A program made the translations under genes and the position numbers. A DNA stretch of 32,343 nucleotides from positions 1 through 32,343 of the forward strand of contig SXYT01000064.1 in assembly GCA_005788205.1 (NCBI GenBank), given 5' to 3'. Under the pieces are notes generated by a model that was not told the origin of the DNA, did no database searches, and saw nothing but the letters and a program-made list of their open reading frames with translations. The stretch comes from Actinomycetota bacterium. GTDB lineage: Bacteria; Actinomycetota; Acidimicrobiia; Acidimicrobiales; Ilumatobacteraceae. Below are positions 30,813-32,343 of the stretch, piece by piece (position 1 is the first letter of the stretch; the number at the start of each line of letters is the position of its first letter).

Positions 30813-32343
30813 ATGTTCGGCGCCTCCACCGAAGCCACGTCCGCAGTGCTGACCTCCGGGTTCTTCCTGGAGAACGCCTGGTTGATCCCGGTCATCCCGG
30901 CCGTCGCCTTCGCGCTCATCATTTTCTTCGGCAAGAAGATGCCGATGAAGGGCAGCGAGATCGGCATCCTCTCCATGGTCGCCTCGCTCGTGTTCTCGGG
31001 CGGCGCCATCCTGCAGTGGATCAACCGCGTGAACGGCGCCGGTGAGGACCAGTACGTGGCCCCTGTCATCAGGACCTGGACCTGGTGGCAGAGCGGCGGA
31101 ATGGAATTCGGTCTGGGCCAGCACGTCGACGGCCTCACCCTCGCCGTGCTCGGTGTCGTTGCATTCATCTCCACGCTCGTGCAGATCTACTCGGTGGAGT
31201 ACCTGCGCGGCGACCGCCGCTACACCCACTTCTTCGCCTCGCTCACGCTGTTCTCTGCGGGCATGATGAACATGGTCGTCGCCGAGAACATGATCCAGCT
31301 GATCCTCGGCTGGGAGATCATGGGCCTCTGCTCCTTCTTGCTCATCGGCCACTGGTGGGAGGAGGGTGCGAACAGCCGTGCCGCGCTCAAGGCGTTCTTC
31401 ACCACCCGGACCGGTGACGTCGGCCTGCTCGCCGGCACCTCGATCCTCTTCTTCGCCGCCAACGACTGGACCCAGAAGACCCTCGGCGTCAGCGGTTTCT
31501 CCATCCGCGGTCTCTCGGCATGGGCACTCTCGGGCGACCCGAGCCACGCTGCGATCCTGTGGGGTGCGGTCGCGCTCTTCGTCGCTGCCATCGGCAAGTC
31601 GGGTCAGTTCCCGCTGCACACCTGGCTGCCCGACGCAATGGCGGGCCCGACCCCGGTGTCGTCGCTGCTGCATTCCTCCACCATGGTGGTGGCCGGCGTG
31701 TTCCTGGTCGCCCGCCTGTACCCCGTCTTCTTCGAGGGCCTCGACATCCTCGGCGGCAGCTCCAACTTCATCGTCATCATCGGCGGAATCACCATCGTGA
31801 TCGCGGCCGCTCTTGCGTTCGTCCAGACCGACATCAAGAAGGTGCTCGCGTACTCCACGGTCAGCCAGCTGGGCTACATGATGATGGGCCTCGGCGCCGG
31901 TGCGTGGCTCCCTGCGGTCTTCCACATCTTCACCCATGCGTTCTTCAAGGCGTGCTTGTTCCTCGGCGCCGGTTCGATCAGCCACAGCGCGTCGCACCAC
32001 TCCTTCGAGATGAAGAAGGACATGGGTGGCCTGCGCAAGTTCATGCCGGTCACCTTCGGCACGTGGATCATCAGCACGCTCGCCCTGTGCGGGGTCTTCC
32101 CGTTCTCGGGTTTTTTCTCGAAGGACGAGATCATCGACAACGTGGGCCACAACGGGTACACGCTGTTCATGTGGGTCGGTCTCGCCGGCGCCTTCCTCAC
32201 GGCCGCGTACATGACCCGTGCGACCTACCTCACGTTCTTCGGTGAGCCCCGCGGCGCCGCGGCGGGCGAGCACCATGACGAGCACGGTGATGCACACGGC
32301 GACGACGCGCACGCGGTCCACGGCGATGACCACGCCCATGACG
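30813..32343 (+). CDS. nuoL2: Second complex I, subunit NuoL (partial, runs off the window)
   Basis: The frame is open from ATG 30813 to the last base, 510 codons without a stop; a full NuoL has about 600-680. Antiporter residues are E168 (GWEIMGLCSF) and K262 (GKSGQFPLHTWLPDAMAGP), followed by PTPVSSLLHSSTMV, where the first copy has ALIHAATMV. The visible end is a strongly His/Asp-rich loop after FFGEPR (EHHDEHGDAHGDDAHAVHG and onward), at the same place as the His-rich loop of the first NuoL. nuoM2 and nuoN2 are expected downstream but not seen. Confidence 0.95.
   Translation, partial: MFGASTEATSAVLTSGFFLENAWLIPVIPAVAFALIIFFGKKMPMKGSEIGILSMVASLVFSGGAILQWINRVNGAGEDQYVAPVIRTWTWWQSGGMEFGLGQHVDGLTLAVLGVVAFISTLVQIYSVEYLRGDRRYTHFFASLTLFSAGMMNMVVAENMIQLILGWEIMGLCSFLLIGHWWEEGANSRAALKAFFTTRTGDVGLLAGTSILFFAANDWTQKTLGVSGFSIRGLSAWALSGDPSHAAILWGAVALFVAAIGKSGQFPLHTWLPDAMAGPTPVSSLLHSSTMVVAGVFLVARLYPVFFEGLDILGGSSNFIVIIGGITIVIAAALAFVQTDIKKVLAYSTVSQLGYMMMGLGAGAWLPAVFHIFTHAFFKACLFLGAGSISHSASHHSFEMKKDMGGLRKFMPVTFGTWIISTLALCGVFPFSGFFSKDEIIDNVGHNGYTLFMWVGLAGAFLTAAYMTRATYLTFFGEPRGAAAGEHHDEHGDAHGDDAHAVHGDDHAHD

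Noticed and set aside
1-32343. tRNA, rRNA, CRISPR, insertion sequence or prophage features
   Set aside because: I looked for tRNA-like arms, regularly spaced repeats, transposase motifs and terminal inverted repeats and saw none. A dedicated search was not possible.

Overview
The window is a GC-rich, gene-dense stretch with typical bacterial operon organisation. Genes overlap by a few bases (TGATG, GTGA) and often start with GTG. The complete nuoA-N gene order, the GC-rich codon use and the leaderless-looking promoters suggest a high-GC Gram-positive (actinobacterial) lineage, perhaps Acidimicrobiia-like. That placement is an inference and nothing in the window proves it.

Bases 1-461 hold no convincing gene and look like a control region with two perfect dyads. 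From 462 to 20689 every gene runs on the plus strand with almost no gaps. The first six genes encode a quinol:cytochrome c reductase of split, b6-like type with accessory proteins: an unknown membrane protein, a two-cluster ferredoxin, cytochrome b, a subunit IV-like protein, a Rieske protein and a diheme cytochrome c. A second unknown membrane protein follows. Eight bases later a complete 14-gene complex I operon begins (nuoA to nuoN, 5633-20689).

Bases 20701-25605 hold a small accessory set: a glycosyltransferase-methyltransferase fusion, an enoyl-CoA hydratase, a minus-strand pair (threonine dehydratase, then a class I glutamine-amidotransferase-like hydrolase) and a divergent second class I amidotransferase. 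The convergent junction near 22970 carries a strong GC hairpin. The divergent pair at 24885/24907 has only 21 bases between start codons, with a symmetric -10-like element that could serve both strands.

At 25709 a second complex I cluster starts: nuoA2, B2, C2, D2, H2, I2, J2, K2 and a nuoL2 that runs off the right edge. It has no nuoE, nuoF or nuoG in the usual place; nuoD2 overlaps nuoH2 directly. Its Fe-S ligands are intact, but several residues of the quinone chamber (in NuoD2, NuoB2 and NuoH2) differ from the first copy.

Together the genes describe a respiratory chain from NADH to menaquinone to cytochrome c, plus a second complex I-like proton pump with an unknown, possibly ferredoxin-type, electron donor. 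The most interesting system-level point is the co-occurrence of a ferredoxin gene inside the bc operon, a b6-type cytochrome b with the cysteine that binds the extra haem in b6f, and a complex I without the NADH module.
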